From NCBI GenBank assembly GCA_024707405.1, contig JANPZU010000001.1, positions 518,877-582,876 of the forward strand: a stretch of 64,000 nucleotides of DNA, given 5' to 3'. Positions 1 through 9,428 of this stretch are shown in pieces (within the stretch, counting starts at the first letter, position 1; each line of letters starts with the position of its first letter). This stretch comes from Luteimonas sp. GTDB taxonomy: Bacteria; Pseudomonadota; Gammaproteobacteria; Xanthomonadales; Xanthomonadaceae. A program made the position numbers and the translations under genes. Under the pieces are notes generated by a model. That model had not been told where the DNA came from. It was given only the letters and a program-made list of their open reading frames with translations, and did not search any database.

Positions 1-357
1 TATTCCGACGGATTCGTCATCGCCGTCCCGACGGCCAACAAGGAGAAGTTCATCGAACACGCCCGCCAGTTCGACGTGTTGTTCCTCGAATACGGCGCCA
101 CCCGCGTCGTTGAAGCCTGGGGCGACGATGTCCCCGACGGCAAGCTCACCGACTTCCGCCGAGCGGTGCAGGCGACCGCCGACGAGACCGTGGTGTTCTC
201 GTGGATCGAATGGCCCAACAAGGCCACGCGCGATGCCGGCATGAAGAAGATGATGGAAGACCCGCGCATGGATCCGTCCAACCCCGACAATCCGCCGATG
301 CCCTTCGACGGCAAGCGGATGATCTTCGGCGGTTTCTCGCACGTGGTCGAACTCTAG
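1..357 (+). CDS. DUF1428 family protein, 3' part
   Basis: The frame is open from base 1 to the TAG at 355-357, so the start lies outside the window and 118 residues are visible. The protein has the look of the DUF1428 (YbaA-like) family: small cytosolic ferredoxin-fold proteins of about 120 residues with unknown function. Supporting features are an early KEKFIEHAR helix, the WGDDVPDGK segment, the central VVFSWIEWPNKATRD motif and the C-terminal FDGKRMIFGGF strand. Most of the protein is probably present. The next gene begins 155 bases downstream on the same strand, and no terminator is obvious between them. Confidence 0.8.
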   Translation, partial: YSDGFVIAVPTANKEKFIEHARQFDVLFLEYGATRVVEAWGDDVPDGKLTDFRRAVQATADETVVFSWIEWPNKATRDAGMKKMMEDPRMDPSNPDNPPMPFDGKRMIFGGFSHVVEL

Positions 358-512
358 GCCTTCGTTGCCGGGGCTCAAGCTGGCGCCCCGGTCACAGTGC
401 GCGGGATTCGCGTTGCGCGCGGTCACATCCCGGATGGCCATGCCGTCAAGGCATGGCATCGCGTCGATGCGTGGCATCGGCGTCCCATCCACCCGACCGC
501 GAGGACTCCTCC

Positions 513-701
513 ATGACCGGACACCTGCTCCATCGCTCCCGGCCCGTCAGCGGCCGTACCCGGATGCGTCGATTCCACCAGGCACTGCTCACGACGCTGT
601 GCGTGGCCGCGATGCTCCTGCTCTCGTCGAAAGTCGCCGCCACGATGCCCGACGCAGTACAGATCGCACCTGCCGACGCGGTGGCGACGGCGACCGACTG
701 A
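513..701 (+). CDS. small hypothetical exported protein
   Basis: This is a 62-residue frame starting at an ATG placed a few bases after GAGGA (501-505), a plausible ribosome binding site. Residues 1-19 are basic. They are followed by a hydrophobic stretch (LLTTLCVAAMLLLSS) and then VAA, which looks like a Sec signal peptide leaving a very short acidic mature peptide. I recognise no domain. It sits alone, convergent with the M20-like gene 66 bases away. A small secreted peptide is an inference; a chance ORF is possible because the window is GC rich and full of long open frames. Confidence 0.45.
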   Translation: MTGHLLHRSRPVSGRTRMRRFHQALLTTLCVAAMLLLSSKVAATMPDAVQIAPADAVATATD

Positions 702-767
702 CCCTCCGGGTTTCGACCATGACCGGCATGGATGCCGGCCATGGCGAATGTCGACGCAGACCGTGCG

Positions 768-2330
768 TCAGAGTCCTTCGGACAGCGCGTGCAGGATGTC
801 GACGTAGGATTTTTCGATGTCGGCCAATCCTGCCGCGCCCACGCCCTGTGCAGGCCGGATCAGCATGTATTCGTCTGGCGCGTGTGCACCGGCACCATGG
901 CCGAGTCCGCCGAACACGAACGGCAGGCCCAGCGTACGCGTGAACTGGTAGAACGGCGCACTGCCCGCCAGCCAGGGCGAGACGCGCGTATCCACGCCGT
1001 ACTTGTTGAACACGCCGAGGAAAGCCTGCACCAGCGGCGCATCGACCGACGTCGACGCCGCCGGATAACCCGACATCGGCCGCAGCTCGATTTCGTCGAA
1101 CCCGTTCGCATCGAGATGGCCGCGGATCATGCGATAGGACGCCTCGGGTTCCAGCCCCGGTGGCAATCGTGAATCGATCTTGGCCGTCGCCATGTGCGGC
1201 AGGATGGTCTTCACGCCCTCCCCGGTATATCCGCTCCACAGCCCGTCGACGTTCAACGTGGGATCGAACAGGTTTCGCACGATGGCCTCGCGACCTTCCA
1301 TGCCGCCGATCCAGCGTGAAACGCCCAGCGCGCGTTGCACGGCGGCATCGTTGGCATCACGTGCAAGCGCATTGACCAGCCGCTGCTGTTCGACCGTCGG
1401 CACCGCGACCGCATCGTAGTAACCGGGGATCACGATGGTGTTGCCGTCTGGCGTGGTCATCGACGCGATCGCCTGCACCAGGCGCAGCGTCGGCGAATCC
1501 ACCAACGCCTTCATCGAACCGTGGATCTCCGCTTTCGACGGGCCGCCCCATTCGCCGCCCTTCGCCTCCAGCTCGAAATAGACGATGCCCTTCACGCCGA
1601 GGTTGAGCGAGGCCTTGCCATCGGCCATCTGGATGTTCATCGGGAAGAACGCGCCATCGGCTTTGCGCAGGCGGTCGAGCCAAGGTTCGATCACCTTGCC
1701 GAAGTTGGGCGAACCCAGCTCCTCCTCGCCCTCGGCCACCACGTACAAGTTGACCGGCAACGTGCCGTGGGTGGCTATCATTGCGTCGACGGCATTGAGG
1801 AAGGCGCGTTGCGGCCCCTTCTGGTTGGTCGCGCCGCGCGCCATCAACACCGTCCCCAGTTCATGCTCGACCAGTTCGCCCGCGAACGGATCGTCGATGC
1901 GCCAGTTTTCCTCGATCGGCTGTACGTCATACATCATGTACACCACCAGCGTGCGTTCCGCGCCGGCGTCGTACCAGCCCAGCACGCCGGGATGGCCGGG
2001 CGTCTCCACCACTTCGACTTCAGCGAATCCCAGCGCGTGCAGGTCGTCGGCCAGCAACCGTGCCATGTCGCGGATGCCGTCATCCTGCGCGCTGATCGAA
2101 CGCTGCCGCACCCAGCGCTGCAGGTGGGCGACATGCGCATCGATGTCGGCATCGATGCGCGCGTACACCGCATCGTGCTTGCCGCCATAGGCCGGGATGG
2201 TGCCCGGGTCGAAGGCTTCGTCGGTCGACCATGCGTAAGCGGGCCGCGGTGTTTCCGATGCAGCGGAATCGTGCATGGACAAGACAAGCATGGGTGCCAG
2301 CAGGCACGACAACATGCGTGGAAAGGTCAT
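768..2330 (-). CDS. M20-family peptidase-like protein, exported, altered metal site
   Basis: This 520-residue protein has a signal peptide (MTFPRMLSCLLAPMLVLSM...ASE). The start at 2330 was chosen over an upstream in-frame one because it gives a clean leader. The fold follows the M20/M25/M40 family: an N-terminal catalytic half, a lid domain around residues 240-400 and a C-terminal half ending in HAPDEYMLI. The expected metal-binding GHxD motif reads YMMYDVQP (about residues 128-135), so the first His is Met. The bridging Asp of the GASDDKG motif reads GATNQKG, so Asp is Asn. The EGEEELGS catalytic glutamates and the last His are kept. A canonical two-zinc dipeptidase is therefore doubtful, and a divergent subfamily is more likely. 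Confidence 0.85.
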   Translation of the reverse strand: MTFPRMLSCLLAPMLVLSMHDSAASETPRPAYAWSTDEAFDPGTIPAYGGKHDAVYARIDADIDAHVAHLQRWVRQRSISAQDDGIRDMARLLADDLHALGFAEVEVVETPGHPGVLGWYDAGAERTLVVYMMYDVQPIEENWRIDDPFAGELVEHELGTVLMARGATNQKGPQRAFLNAVDAMIATHGTLPVNLYVVAEGEEELGSPNFGKVIEPWLDRLRKADGAFFPMNIQMADGKASLNLGVKGIVYFELEAKGGEWGGPSKAEIHGSMKALVDSPTLRLVQAIASMTTPDGNTIVIPGYYDAVAVPTVEQQRLVNALARDANDAAVQRALGVSRWIGGMEGREAIVRNLFDPTLNVDGLWSGYTGEGVKTILPHMATAKIDSRLPPGLEPEASYRMIRGHLDANGFDEIELRPMSGYPAASTSVDAPLVQAFLGVFNKYGVDTRVSPWLAGSAPFYQFTRTLGLPFVFGGLGHGAGAHAPDEYMLIRPAQGVGAAGLADIEKSYVDILHALSEGL

Positions 2331-2429
2331 CCCGAGTCTCCGGACTGGTCTCAAGTGCGGTCGAACATACACCACCCGCATGCAGGGATCATCGTCAGCC
2401 TCGCCTACGAAGCGCCATGCATTGCAGGC

Positions 2430-3602
2430 TCAGTCGCGCATCCGCCTGCGCAGCAATTCCATCAACGTCCCGTCGCGCGGTAGTTGGTCGGCCTTGCCTG
2501 ATTCCATCAGCCAGTAGAAACGCCCCGATGGCAAGTTGTCCGGCAGTTCGTAGTCCATGCCGTCCCAGGCGTCCTCGCGGAACGCATAGAACGCCCAATG
2601 GCCGCCGCGTGCATCCACCGCATCCACCACGTCACGCAGGTAGGCAGCGCAGTCAGCCCACGCGCGCATGCAGCCGAACTCCCCCGCCACGATGCGTGTC
2701 GGCGGCAGTCCCTGCGCCGCGGCCCAGTCGAATGCCATGCCGATGTGCGTCGCGACCGCATCGCGATCCCAGGCCTGCCTGCGACCGGCGACCTCGGTTT
2801 CCACGCCCGGATAACGCAGCGGCACCTCGCGCCGCATGTTCGGCGCACTGGTTGCCGCATAGGGTTCGTACATGTGGAAGGCGTAAAGCACGCGGTCGTC
2901 GGCCAGGCGGCGTGGCCATGCCGCCAGCGAACGCGGGTTGGCGTAGTAACCGGCATCCAGCATCACCGTCGTCACTGGATCGACGCGACGGATCGCTTCC
3001 ATCACGCGCGCATAGAACGCAGGCAAGTCACGTAGCGTGCCGGCATGCACCCGCTGCCATTCGCGCAGGGCTTCGGCGCTGCCGTTCTCGGCCAGCCCGG
3101 TGGTCTTCTCGGGTGCGGGTTCGTTGATCAGGTTGTAGGCGGCAATCGCGGGGTGATCCTGCAAGGCCGCGACCAGGTCGCCCCAGAACCGCACCGCATC
3201 ATCGACATGGCCCGGCTGCGACCATAACCGGTCATCGAACAAGCCCTCGTTGTGTTGCGTCCAGCGCGCGCCGGGCAGGCTCAACGGCACTACCACCACT
3301 TTCAACCCGGCCTTGTGCGCGGCGTCGAGTGTGCGACGCAACGTCGCCAGGTCGTCGGGCACCAGCCCTTCGTAGGCATCGGCATCGCCGATCAGGAAAT
3401 CGCGCCTCGTGGATGGCCACTTGCTGAAAGCCAATCTCACCCAGGTCGCACCGCTGTCGGCCAGTGCATGGAAATAGGCTTCGTCCGGAGGCACCTGGTT
3501 GAAACTGTTGCCGCCCTTGCGCGGCACCGACCAGAACGCATCGAGATCGGCAGCGCGCGAAGGAAACGAAAGCACGACTGCGAGAAAAACGAACAGTGCC
3601 AT
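2430..3602 (-). CDS. glycoside hydrolase family 5-like (cellulase fold) protein, exported
   Basis: This is a 390-residue protein with a signal peptide (MALFVFLAVVLSFPSRA). The ATG at 3602 was preferred; an upstream ATG at 3665 would add 21 residues before the same leader. It has a TIM-barrel glycosidase pattern. YNLINEPAP (about residue 160) carries the Asn-Glu acid/base pair of clan GH-A. HMYEPY follows, then VAGEFGC near residue 310, where Glu is the likely nucleophile. The substrate cannot be told; endoglucanase, mannanase or glucosidase activity are all possible. The gene lies 98 bases after hutU on the same strand but has no obvious link with histidine use. Confidence 0.8.
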   Translation of the reverse strand: MALFVFLAVVLSFPSRAADLDAFWSVPRKGGNSFNQVPPDEAYFHALADSGATWVRLAFSKWPSTRRDFLIGDADAYEGLVPDDLATLRRTLDAAHKAGLKVVVVPLSLPGARWTQHNEGLFDDRLWSQPGHVDDAVRFWGDLVAALQDHPAIAAYNLINEPAPEKTTGLAENGSAEALREWQRVHAGTLRDLPAFYARVMEAIRRVDPVTTVMLDAGYYANPRSLAAWPRRLADDRVLYAFHMYEPYAATSAPNMRREVPLRYPGVETEVAGRRQAWDRDAVATHIGMAFDWAAAQGLPPTRIVAGEFGCMRAWADCAAYLRDVVDAVDARGGHWAFYAFREDAWDGMDYELPDNLPSGRFYWLMESGKADQLPRDGTLMELLRRRMRD

Positions 3603-3700
3603 CCACCGGTTGCCGCCGTGAAAACCCAATGCCGGCTCCCGGACTGAATGGACGAAAACAGTCATGGCGCCCACGGCGAAAGTAGCTGGTCGGGCACCAC

Positions 3701-5374
3701 TCACACCATCGGCAACTTCAACCCCTGCTCCTGTGCGCATTGTTTCGCGATGTCGTAGCCGGCATCGGCATGGCGCATCACCCCGGTGCCGGGGTCGTTC
3801 CACAACACGCGGGCGATGCGCTTGTCGGCTTCCTCGGTACCGTCGCACACGATCACCACGCCGCTGTGCTGGCTGTAGCCCATGCCCACACCGCCGCCGT
3901 GGTGCAGGCTGACCCACGTCGCGCCACCGGCGACGTTGAGCATGGCGTTGAGCAACGGCCAGTCGGACACTGCATCGCTGCCGTCCTGCATGGCTTCGGT
4001 TTCGCGGTTGGGTGAGGCGACGCTGCCGCTGTCGAGGTGGTCGCGACCGATCACCACCGGCGCCTTCAGTTCGCCGTTGCGCACCATCTCGTTGAACGCC
4101 AGTCCCAGCTTGTGGCGCAACCCCAAACCGACCCAACAGATGCGCGCCGGCAGCCCCTGAAAGCTGATGCGCTCTCGCGCCATGTCCAGCCAGGTGTGCA
4201 GGTGCGCGTCATCGGGGATGAGTTCCTTCACCTTGGCATCGGTCTTGTAGATGTCTTCCGGGTCGCCGCTCAATGCCACCCATCGGAACGGGCCGATGCC
4301 ACGGCAGAACAGCGGGCGCACGTAGGCCGGCACGAAGCCGGGGAAGTCGAAGGCATTGGCGCAGCCTTCGTCCTTGGCCATCTGGCGGATGTTGTTGCCG
4401 TAATCGACCGTGGGAATGCCCTGGGCATGGAAGGCCAGCATCGCCTCGACGTGCACTCGCATCGACTTCTTGGCCTCGTCGCGCACCTTCTCCGGATGCT
4501 GCTTCTGTTCGGTCAGCCACTGTTCCACCGTCCAGCCAACCGGCAGGTAGCCGTGCACCGGGTCATGCGCGCTGGTCTGGTCGGTGACGCAGTCGGGGCG
4601 CACGCCGCGTTCGACCAATTGCGGCAGGATTTCCGCGGCATTGCCCAGCAGCGCGATGGATTTGGCTTCGCCGGCCTGCGTGTACTTTTCGATGCGGGCG
4701 AGCGCGTCGTCGAGATCGCTCGCCTGCTCGTCGACGTAGCGTGTCTTCAGCCGGAAATCGATGCTGCTCTGGCGGCATTCGATGTTGAGGCTGCACGCGC
4801 CGGCCAGCGACGCGGCCAGCGGCTGTGCGCCGCCCATGCCGCCAAGGCCCGCCGTCAGGATCCACCTGCCTTTCAGGCTGCCGCCAAAATGCTGGCGGCC
4901 CATCTCGACGAAGGTCTCGTAGGTACCCTGCACGATGCCCTGCGAGCCGATGTAGATCCACGAGCCGGCCGTCATCTGGCCGTACATCATCAGGCCTTTC
5001 TTATCGAGCTCGTTGAAGTGCTCCCACGTGGCCCAGTGGGGGACGAGGTTGGAGTTGGCGATCAACACGCGCGGCGCGTCGGCATGCGTGGGGAACACGC
5101 CCACCGGCTTGCCCGACTGCACCAGCAGGGTTTCGTCGTCGCCGAGTGTTTCGAGGGTTTCGAGGATCTTGTCGTAGCAGGCCCAGTCACGCGCGGCGCG
5201 ACCGATGCCGCCGTAGACCACCAGCGACGTCGGATCTTCCGCCACTTCCGCGTCGAGGTTGTTCTGCAGCATCCGGTACGGCGCTTCGGTCAGCCAGCTG
5301 CGGCAATTCAACGTACTGCCACGTGGCGCACGGATGACGCGGGACGGGTCGTGGCGGGGATCGGTGGTGGACAT
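3701..5374 (-). CDS. hutU: urocanate hydratase
   Basis: HutU converts urocanate to imidazolonepropionate, the second step of histidine degradation. At 557 residues it matches the family length. The NAD-binding glycine-rich segment [13 protein letters not shown] lies near residue 175. The conserved ARICWVGLG segment, with the active-site region Cys, lies near the C terminus. The start at 5374 is preceded by CCCGGAG. It stands apart from hutF and hutI, which are 5-8 kb away, and no hutH or hutG is in the window, so the hut genes are scattered here. The short gap to the GH5 gene may mean read-through, but no shared function is evident. Confidence 0.97.
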   Translation of the reverse strand: MSTTDPRHDPSRVIRAPRGSTLNCRSWLTEAPYRMLQNNLDAEVAEDPTSLVVYGGIGRAARDWACYDKILETLETLGDDETLLVQSGKPVGVFPTHADAPRVLIANSNLVPHWATWEHFNELDKKGLMMYGQMTAGSWIYIGSQGIVQGTYETFVEMGRQHFGGSLKGRWILTAGLGGMGGAQPLAASLAGACSLNIECRQSSIDFRLKTRYVDEQASDLDDALARIEKYTQAGEAKSIALLGNAAEILPQLVERGVRPDCVTDQTSAHDPVHGYLPVGWTVEQWLTEQKQHPEKVRDEAKKSMRVHVEAMLAFHAQGIPTVDYGNNIRQMAKDEGCANAFDFPGFVPAYVRPLFCRGIGPFRWVALSGDPEDIYKTDAKVKELIPDDAHLHTWLDMARERISFQGLPARICWVGLGLRHKLGLAFNEMVRNGELKAPVVIGRDHLDSGSVASPNRETEAMQDGSDAVSDWPLLNAMLNVAGGATWVSLHHGGGVGMGYSQHSGVVIVCDGTEEADKRIARVLWNDPGTGVMRHADAGYDIAKQCAQEQGLKLPMV

Positions 5375-5463
5375 GCGCTGCTCCGGGAAAGCGATGCGCG
5401 AATTATCGCATTCCCCCCTCGCGGCCCAGCCACACCGCGGCATGGGCAATCGCATGGCCCCGG

Positions 5464-5492
5464 AAAGAAAACGCCCGGCGTTTGCCGGGCGT
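5464..5492 (-). terminator. rho-independent terminator
   Basis: A 9-bp perfect stem (ACGCCCGGC and GCCGGGCGT) with a 4-base loop is followed on the minus strand by TTTCTTTCC. It lies 32 bases after the stop of the small exported protein gene at 5525-5818. Confidence 0.75.
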
Positions 5493-5524
5493 CGGAAATT
5501 GCATGGCCGGTCGTACCGGCAGGG

Positions 5525-5818
5525 TTACTGGCCCAGGCGGCGCAAGGCGTCGCGGATATCGACCGAGCCGGTGCGCTCGATGTCCTCGCGGGTGTAGACG
5601 CGGCCATTGCCGGCGACGCATTCCTCGTCGGCCTTCTTGTTGCGGTTACGTGTGGCCACGACGCGGGAGCCGGTTTCCTTGATGCAGAACCGGTCGTCCG
5701 GCTTGCCCTTGGCGGCACGCCCGGCTTCCTCGAGTTCCTGATCCTGTGCGAACACGGCAGGCGCGGCGAAGCCGAAAGCCAAGCCGGCAAGCAGGGCGGT
5801 CATCACGGAATACTTCAT
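5525..5818 (-). CDS. hypothetical small exported protein
   Basis: This protein has 97 residues. Residues 1-24 form a clear Sec signal peptide ending AVFAQ. The mature part is short and charged, with two cysteines (DRFCIKETGS and DEECVAGNG) that could pair, and a C-terminal helix EDIERTGSVDIRDALRRLGQ. That last segment resembles the plug-like SVDIRDAL wording of TonB receptors but is too short to mean that. The start is supported by GAGGTAA upstream, and a terminator follows. I cannot assign a function. It is monocistronic by position. Confidence 0.75.
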   Translation of the reverse strand: MKYSVMTALLAGLAFGFAAPAVFAQDQELEEAGRAAKGKPDDRFCIKETGSRVVATRNRNKKADEECVAGNGRVYTREDIERTGSVDIRDALRRLGQ

Positions 5819-6034
5819 GGGGTTACCTCGTTCTCCACTGGATACGGCCGGTTGGCCGTGCCGCAAACATACGCCCGATCACCCGGAATTCAACCGCCGC
5901 GGAGGGCCGGATTCACCCTTGCGTCAGTGATGCGAAGAGGCAGGCGACTGTTCTCAGGCCCCATGCGCTGCATTCGGCGCCATCGGACGTTCGTCGAATG
6001 CGATGACTGTCACGTTACTCCGTATCATGGGGCA

Positions 6035-7301
6035 ATGACACGACTGCAATACCTGCTCACTGCCTGCGCCCTGCTGTTCATCAGCGCCTGCACGACGACA
6101 ACCGCCGGGACACCCCCCCCCCACCGCCGACCACCACGTCCCCCGCACCTTGCTGCTGGTCTCGCTGGACGGCGTTGCACCGCGCTTCCTGGGCCGCGGC
6201 GACACCCCCAACATCGACCGCCTCGCCACGGAAGGGGTGCGTGCCGAGTGGATGACACCCTCGTACCCCTCGCTCACGTTCCCGAACCACTACACCCTCG
6301 TCACCGGCTTGAGGCCGGATCGGCACGGCATCGTCCACAACACCATGCAGGACGCCACGCTGGGCAATTTCTGGTTGTCGAACCGGGATGCGGTCGGCGA
6401 CGGTCGCTGGTGGAATGGCGAACCGATCTGGGTAGGTGCCGAAAAGGCGGGGCTGTCCACGGCCACGTTGTCGTGGCCCGGCAGCGAAGCGGACGTGCAA
6501 GGCATCCGACCGACACGTTGGCATCTGTTCGACGCACAACGCCCCATCCCCGAGCGCGTGGACATGGTTGCAGGCTGGTTGAGCGAGCCGCCCGCCACGC
6601 GACCTCGTTTCGCAACGATCTACTTCGAGCACCCCGACGCCGCCGCGCATGCACATGGCCCGGATTCGCAACAACTACGCGACGCACTCCGCCAGGTCGA
6701 TGCCGCCATCGGAGAATTGATCGAGAGACTGCAGCGTGCGGGCGTGCTGGACGATACCGACATCGTCATCGTCTCCGACCACGGCATGGCCGAAGTCCCG
6801 CAAAGCCAGGTGATCGTGGTCGAGGACATGGCCGACCCGGCGGTCGCCGAGGTCGTGATGACCGGACAGGTCGTGGGCTTCCAGCCGCGCGAAGGACATG
6901 TGCAGGCCGCCGAATCCGTGCTGCTCGGTCGCCACACGCAGTACGAATGCTGGCGCAAGGGCGAACTGCCCGCACGCTGGAAATACGGCAGGCATCCGCG
7001 AGTACCACCGATCGTGTGCCAGATGGACAAGGGATGGGATGCCATCCCGCGGCAATACCTTGCACGTCGCCCGGCAGGGACGCGTGGTTCGCATGGTTAC
7101 GATCCAGCAGAGCCGGACATGCGCGCCATCTTCATTGCCCACGGCCCATCGTTCCGCAGCGGACTCACCATCCCGGCATTCGACAATGTCGACGTATACC
7201 CGTTGCTCGCGCGCCTGGTCGGCATCCAGCCAGCACCGAACGATGGCGACGCGGCGACACTGCTGACGACGCTCAAGCCGGAATCCCCATCCGCGCATTG
7301 A
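6035..7301 (+). CDS. ENPP-type nucleotide pyrophosphatase/phosphodiesterase lipoprotein, frameshifted
   Basis: The ATG at 6035 opens a lipoprotein leader (MTRLQYLLTACALLFISAC, with a lipobox Cys). The frame is lost in a run of ten Cs (6113-6122) and resumes at +1 as TADHHVPRTLLLVSLDG, running to 7301. A tract of nine Cs would join them into one protein of about 420 residues. The catalytic part is intact. LVSLDG supplies a metal Asp, SLTFPNHYTLVTGL carries the nucleophilic Thr of ectonucleotide pyrophosphatases, and HPDAAAH, VSDHGM and GSHGYDP supply the other metal ligands. Read literally, translation of the rest would need a TTG at 6150 without an export signal. The cause may be phase variation, sequence error or decay. 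Confidence 0.85.
6113..6122 (+). repeat. C10 homopolymer tract
   Basis: Ten consecutive Cs lie just after the lipoprotein leader codons of the phosphodiesterase gene. They are the point where the reading frame changes. Slippage by one C would restore a continuous frame. Confidence 0.95.
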
Positions 7302-7350
7302 TGTCCGAAAACGGCGAGTCCAGCGCCCGGCCCGGCGCTAGACTGCGCCC

Positions 7351-8889
7351 ATGTCGTCGCCCGCCACCACTGCGCCCCTGCCCGACCCGACGATCTGCGA
7401 GCAGGCGCGGCTGAGCCGCGATCCGCGCTTCGACGGACTGTTCTTCACCGCCGTCCGCACCACCGGCATCTATTGCCGGCCAACCTGTCCCGCACCGGCG
7501 GCGAAAAGCCGCAACGTGGACTACTTCGCCAATGCCGCCGCAGCCGAGGCCGCGGGTTTCCGTCCCTGCCTGCGCTGCCGCCCGGAACTTTCGCCCGCGG
7601 ATGGCAGTTGGCGACGCGGCGACGACACCGTGGCGCGTGCGCTCAAACTGATCGACCAGGGCCTGCTGGCGGAACAACCGTTGTCCGCGCTGGCGGCGCG
7701 CGTGCATGTGGGAGAACGGCAATTGCGGCGACTGTTCGTCGATCGCCTCGGTGCAGCTCCCATCGGTGTGCACGGCACGCGACGCCTGCTGTTCGCCAAG
7801 CAGTTGCTGACCGAAACTGCCTTGCCCATCACCGAGGTCGCATCGGCCGCGGGTTTCGGCAGCCTGCGTCGCTTCAATAGCAGCTTCCTCGATGCCTACG
7901 GCATGGCGCCGCGCGTCCTGCGCAAGCACGAGCCGGCCAAACACGCGCAGGCCTTGTCGTTGCGCCTCAACTATCGCCCGCCCTACGACTTCGCCGCGAT
8001 GCTCGATTTCCTGCGCGGACGCGCCCTGCCCGGCGTGGAAGTCGTCGATGAGGCCAGCTACCTGCGCGTGGTCGGCGATGCGTCGTCGCCCGGTTGGCTG
8101 CGCGTGTCCGCGCTGCGCGGCGAACATGCGCTGCGGCTGGAATTGCACGGCATCACGCCGCCGGCTTTGCTGGGCATCGTGGATCGCGTGCGCAGGATGT
8201 TCGACCTCGATGCCGACCCGGGTGCGATTGCAAGCGTGTTGTCCCGCGACTCGCGCCTGCGTGCGCTGGTGCGGAAGCGGCCCGGCCTGCGCCTGCCGAG
8301 CGGGTGGGACGGGTTTGAAATCGCGGTGCGCGCGGTGGTCGGCCAACAGGTCAGCGTGGCCGCTGCACGCACGGTGACCGCGCGACTTGCCGAACGTTTC
8401 GGCACGGCGCTGCCGGAATCCTTCGCCGGACTCGGACTGCGCCATGTCTTCCCGACACCCGACGCGTTGGTCAACGCTGATTTCGACGGCATCGGGCTGA
8501 CCACGGCACGCGCCGCGACGATCCGCACGATCGCACGCGCCGTCGTCGATGGTGACGCGGATTTCCGCGCCGAACGCACGCTGGACGATTTGGTGGCGCG
8601 CTGGACGGCGCTGCCCGGCATCGGCCCATGGACAGCGCAATACATCGCGCTGCGCGCGCTCGGCCACCCGGATGCCTTCCCCGCCGAAGACCTAGTACTG
8701 CAAAAGCACTTGCCTGGCGACGGTTCGCGGCTGTCGGCAAAAGCCCTGCGCGAACGCGCCGAGAACTGGCGCCCATGGCGCGGCTACGCCGTCATCCATC
8801 TCTGGCGCGATGCCGCTCTCGCGACGCGCACCAACGACACACCACCCAAGACGAATACGCGGAAGACCGCAGGGAGCACAGCGACATGA
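7351..8889 (+). CDS. alkA: Ada-AlkA fusion: methylphosphotriester-sensing AraC-type domain plus 3-methyladenine DNA glycosylase
   Basis: This is a 512-residue repair protein. Residues 15-80 form an Ada N-terminal zinc domain with Cys42, Cys46, Cys73 and Cys76, in the same spacing as Ada, where the first Cys accepts methyl groups from phosphotriesters. Residues 85-195 form an AraC-type double helix-turn-helix. Residues 200-300 match the AlkA N-terminal domain. Residues 310-480 hold the HhH-GPD fold with [11 protein letters not shown] and the catalytic Asp in AEDLVL. It would sense alkylation, probably activate transcription, and excise alkylated bases. Its stop overlaps the next start in ATGA, so the two repair enzymes are coupled. 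The combination of regulator and glycosylase in one chain is known in other bacteria. Confidence 0.93.
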   Translation: MSSPATTAPLPDPTICEQARLSRDPRFDGLFFTAVRTTGIYCRPTCPAPAAKSRNVDYFANAAAAEAAGFRPCLRCRPELSPADGSWRRGDDTVARALKLIDQGLLAEQPLSALAARVHVGERQLRRLFVDRLGAAPIGVHGTRRLLFAKQLLTETALPITEVASAAGFGSLRRFNSSFLDAYGMAPRVLRKHEPAKHAQALSLRLNYRPPYDFAAMLDFLRGRALPGVEVVDEASYLRVVGDASSPGWLRVSALRGEHALRLELHGITPPALLGIVDRVRRMFDLDADPGAIASVLSRDSRLRALVRKRPGLRLPSGWDGFEIAVRAVVGQQVSVAAARTVTARLAERFGTALPESFAGLGLRHVFPTPDALVNADFDGIGLTTARAATIRTIARAVVDGDADFRAERTLDDLVARWTALPGIGPWTAQYIALRALGHPDAFPAEDLVLQKHLPGDGSRLSAKALRERAENWRPWRGYAVIHLWRDAALATRTNDTPPKTNTRKTAGSTAT

Positions 8890-9395
8890 GCATCCAGACC
8901 ACCTTCGTCGACAGTCCTGTTGGCCCGTTGTTCGTCGCGGCTTCCAGCGACGGACTGCGCGCCATCGAGTTCCGCGACAACCGGCATCCGGTCAAGCGCG
9001 ATGGCGAATGGCAGACCGGAGACAACGCCGTGCTGCGCAAGGCACGCCGGCAACTGGACGAATACTTCGCCGGAAAACGGCGCACGTTCGATCTGCCGCT
9101 GTCGCCGCAGGGCACCGACTTCCAGCGCACCGTGTGGACGACACTGGCGTCGATTCCCTACGGAGAAACGATCAGCTACGCGCAACTCGCATCGCGTGTC
9201 GGCAAGCCCTCAGCGATGCGTGCCGTCGGTGCAGCGAACGGGCGCAATCCGCTGCCCATCGTGCTGCCCTGCCATCGGGTGATTGGCGCCGATGGTTCGC
9301 TCACCGGTTTCGGCGGCGGCCTGCCGACCAAGCAGTTCCTGCTGAAGCTGGAAGGCGCGCTGCCGGTGGAGTTCGATCTGTTCGGCGATCCCTGA
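8886..9395 (+). CDS. ogt: methylated-DNA--protein-cysteine S-methyltransferase
   Basis: This enzyme directly reverses O6-methylguanine by transferring the methyl group to its own cysteine. At 169 residues it has the family length. LPCHRV near residue 135 is the acceptor-Cys motif, preceded by the [11 protein letters not shown] segment and the helix-turn-helix that flips the base out. The start overlaps the alkA stop by four bases, which gives translational coupling and makes a two-gene alkylation-damage operon. The symbol could also be written as the Ada C-terminal type; Ogt is the usual name for the stand-alone form. Confidence 0.95.
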   Translation: MSIQTTFVDSPVGPLFVAASSDGLRAIEFRDNRHPVKRDGEWQTGDNAVLRKARRQLDEYFAGKRRTFDLPLSPQGTDFQRTVWTTLASIPYGETISYAQLASRVGKPSAMRAVGAANGRNPLPIVLPCHRVIGADGSLTGFGGGLPTKQFLLKLEGALPVEFDLFGDP

Positions 9396-9428
9396 CCATT
9401 GATCTCGTGATGGCGGGCCCGGGCCCAT

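Noticed and set aside
723..738. CCGGCAT-GG-ATGCCGG hairpin between convergent genes
   Set aside because: A 7-bp stem with no T-run, too weak to call a terminator.
4037..7414. A 1125-codon open frame on the plus strand
   Set aside because: It crosses hutU and the phosphodiesterase gene in the wrong frame and strand. It is a GC-rich shadow frame, and only its part at 6035 onward contains the true lipoprotein leader.
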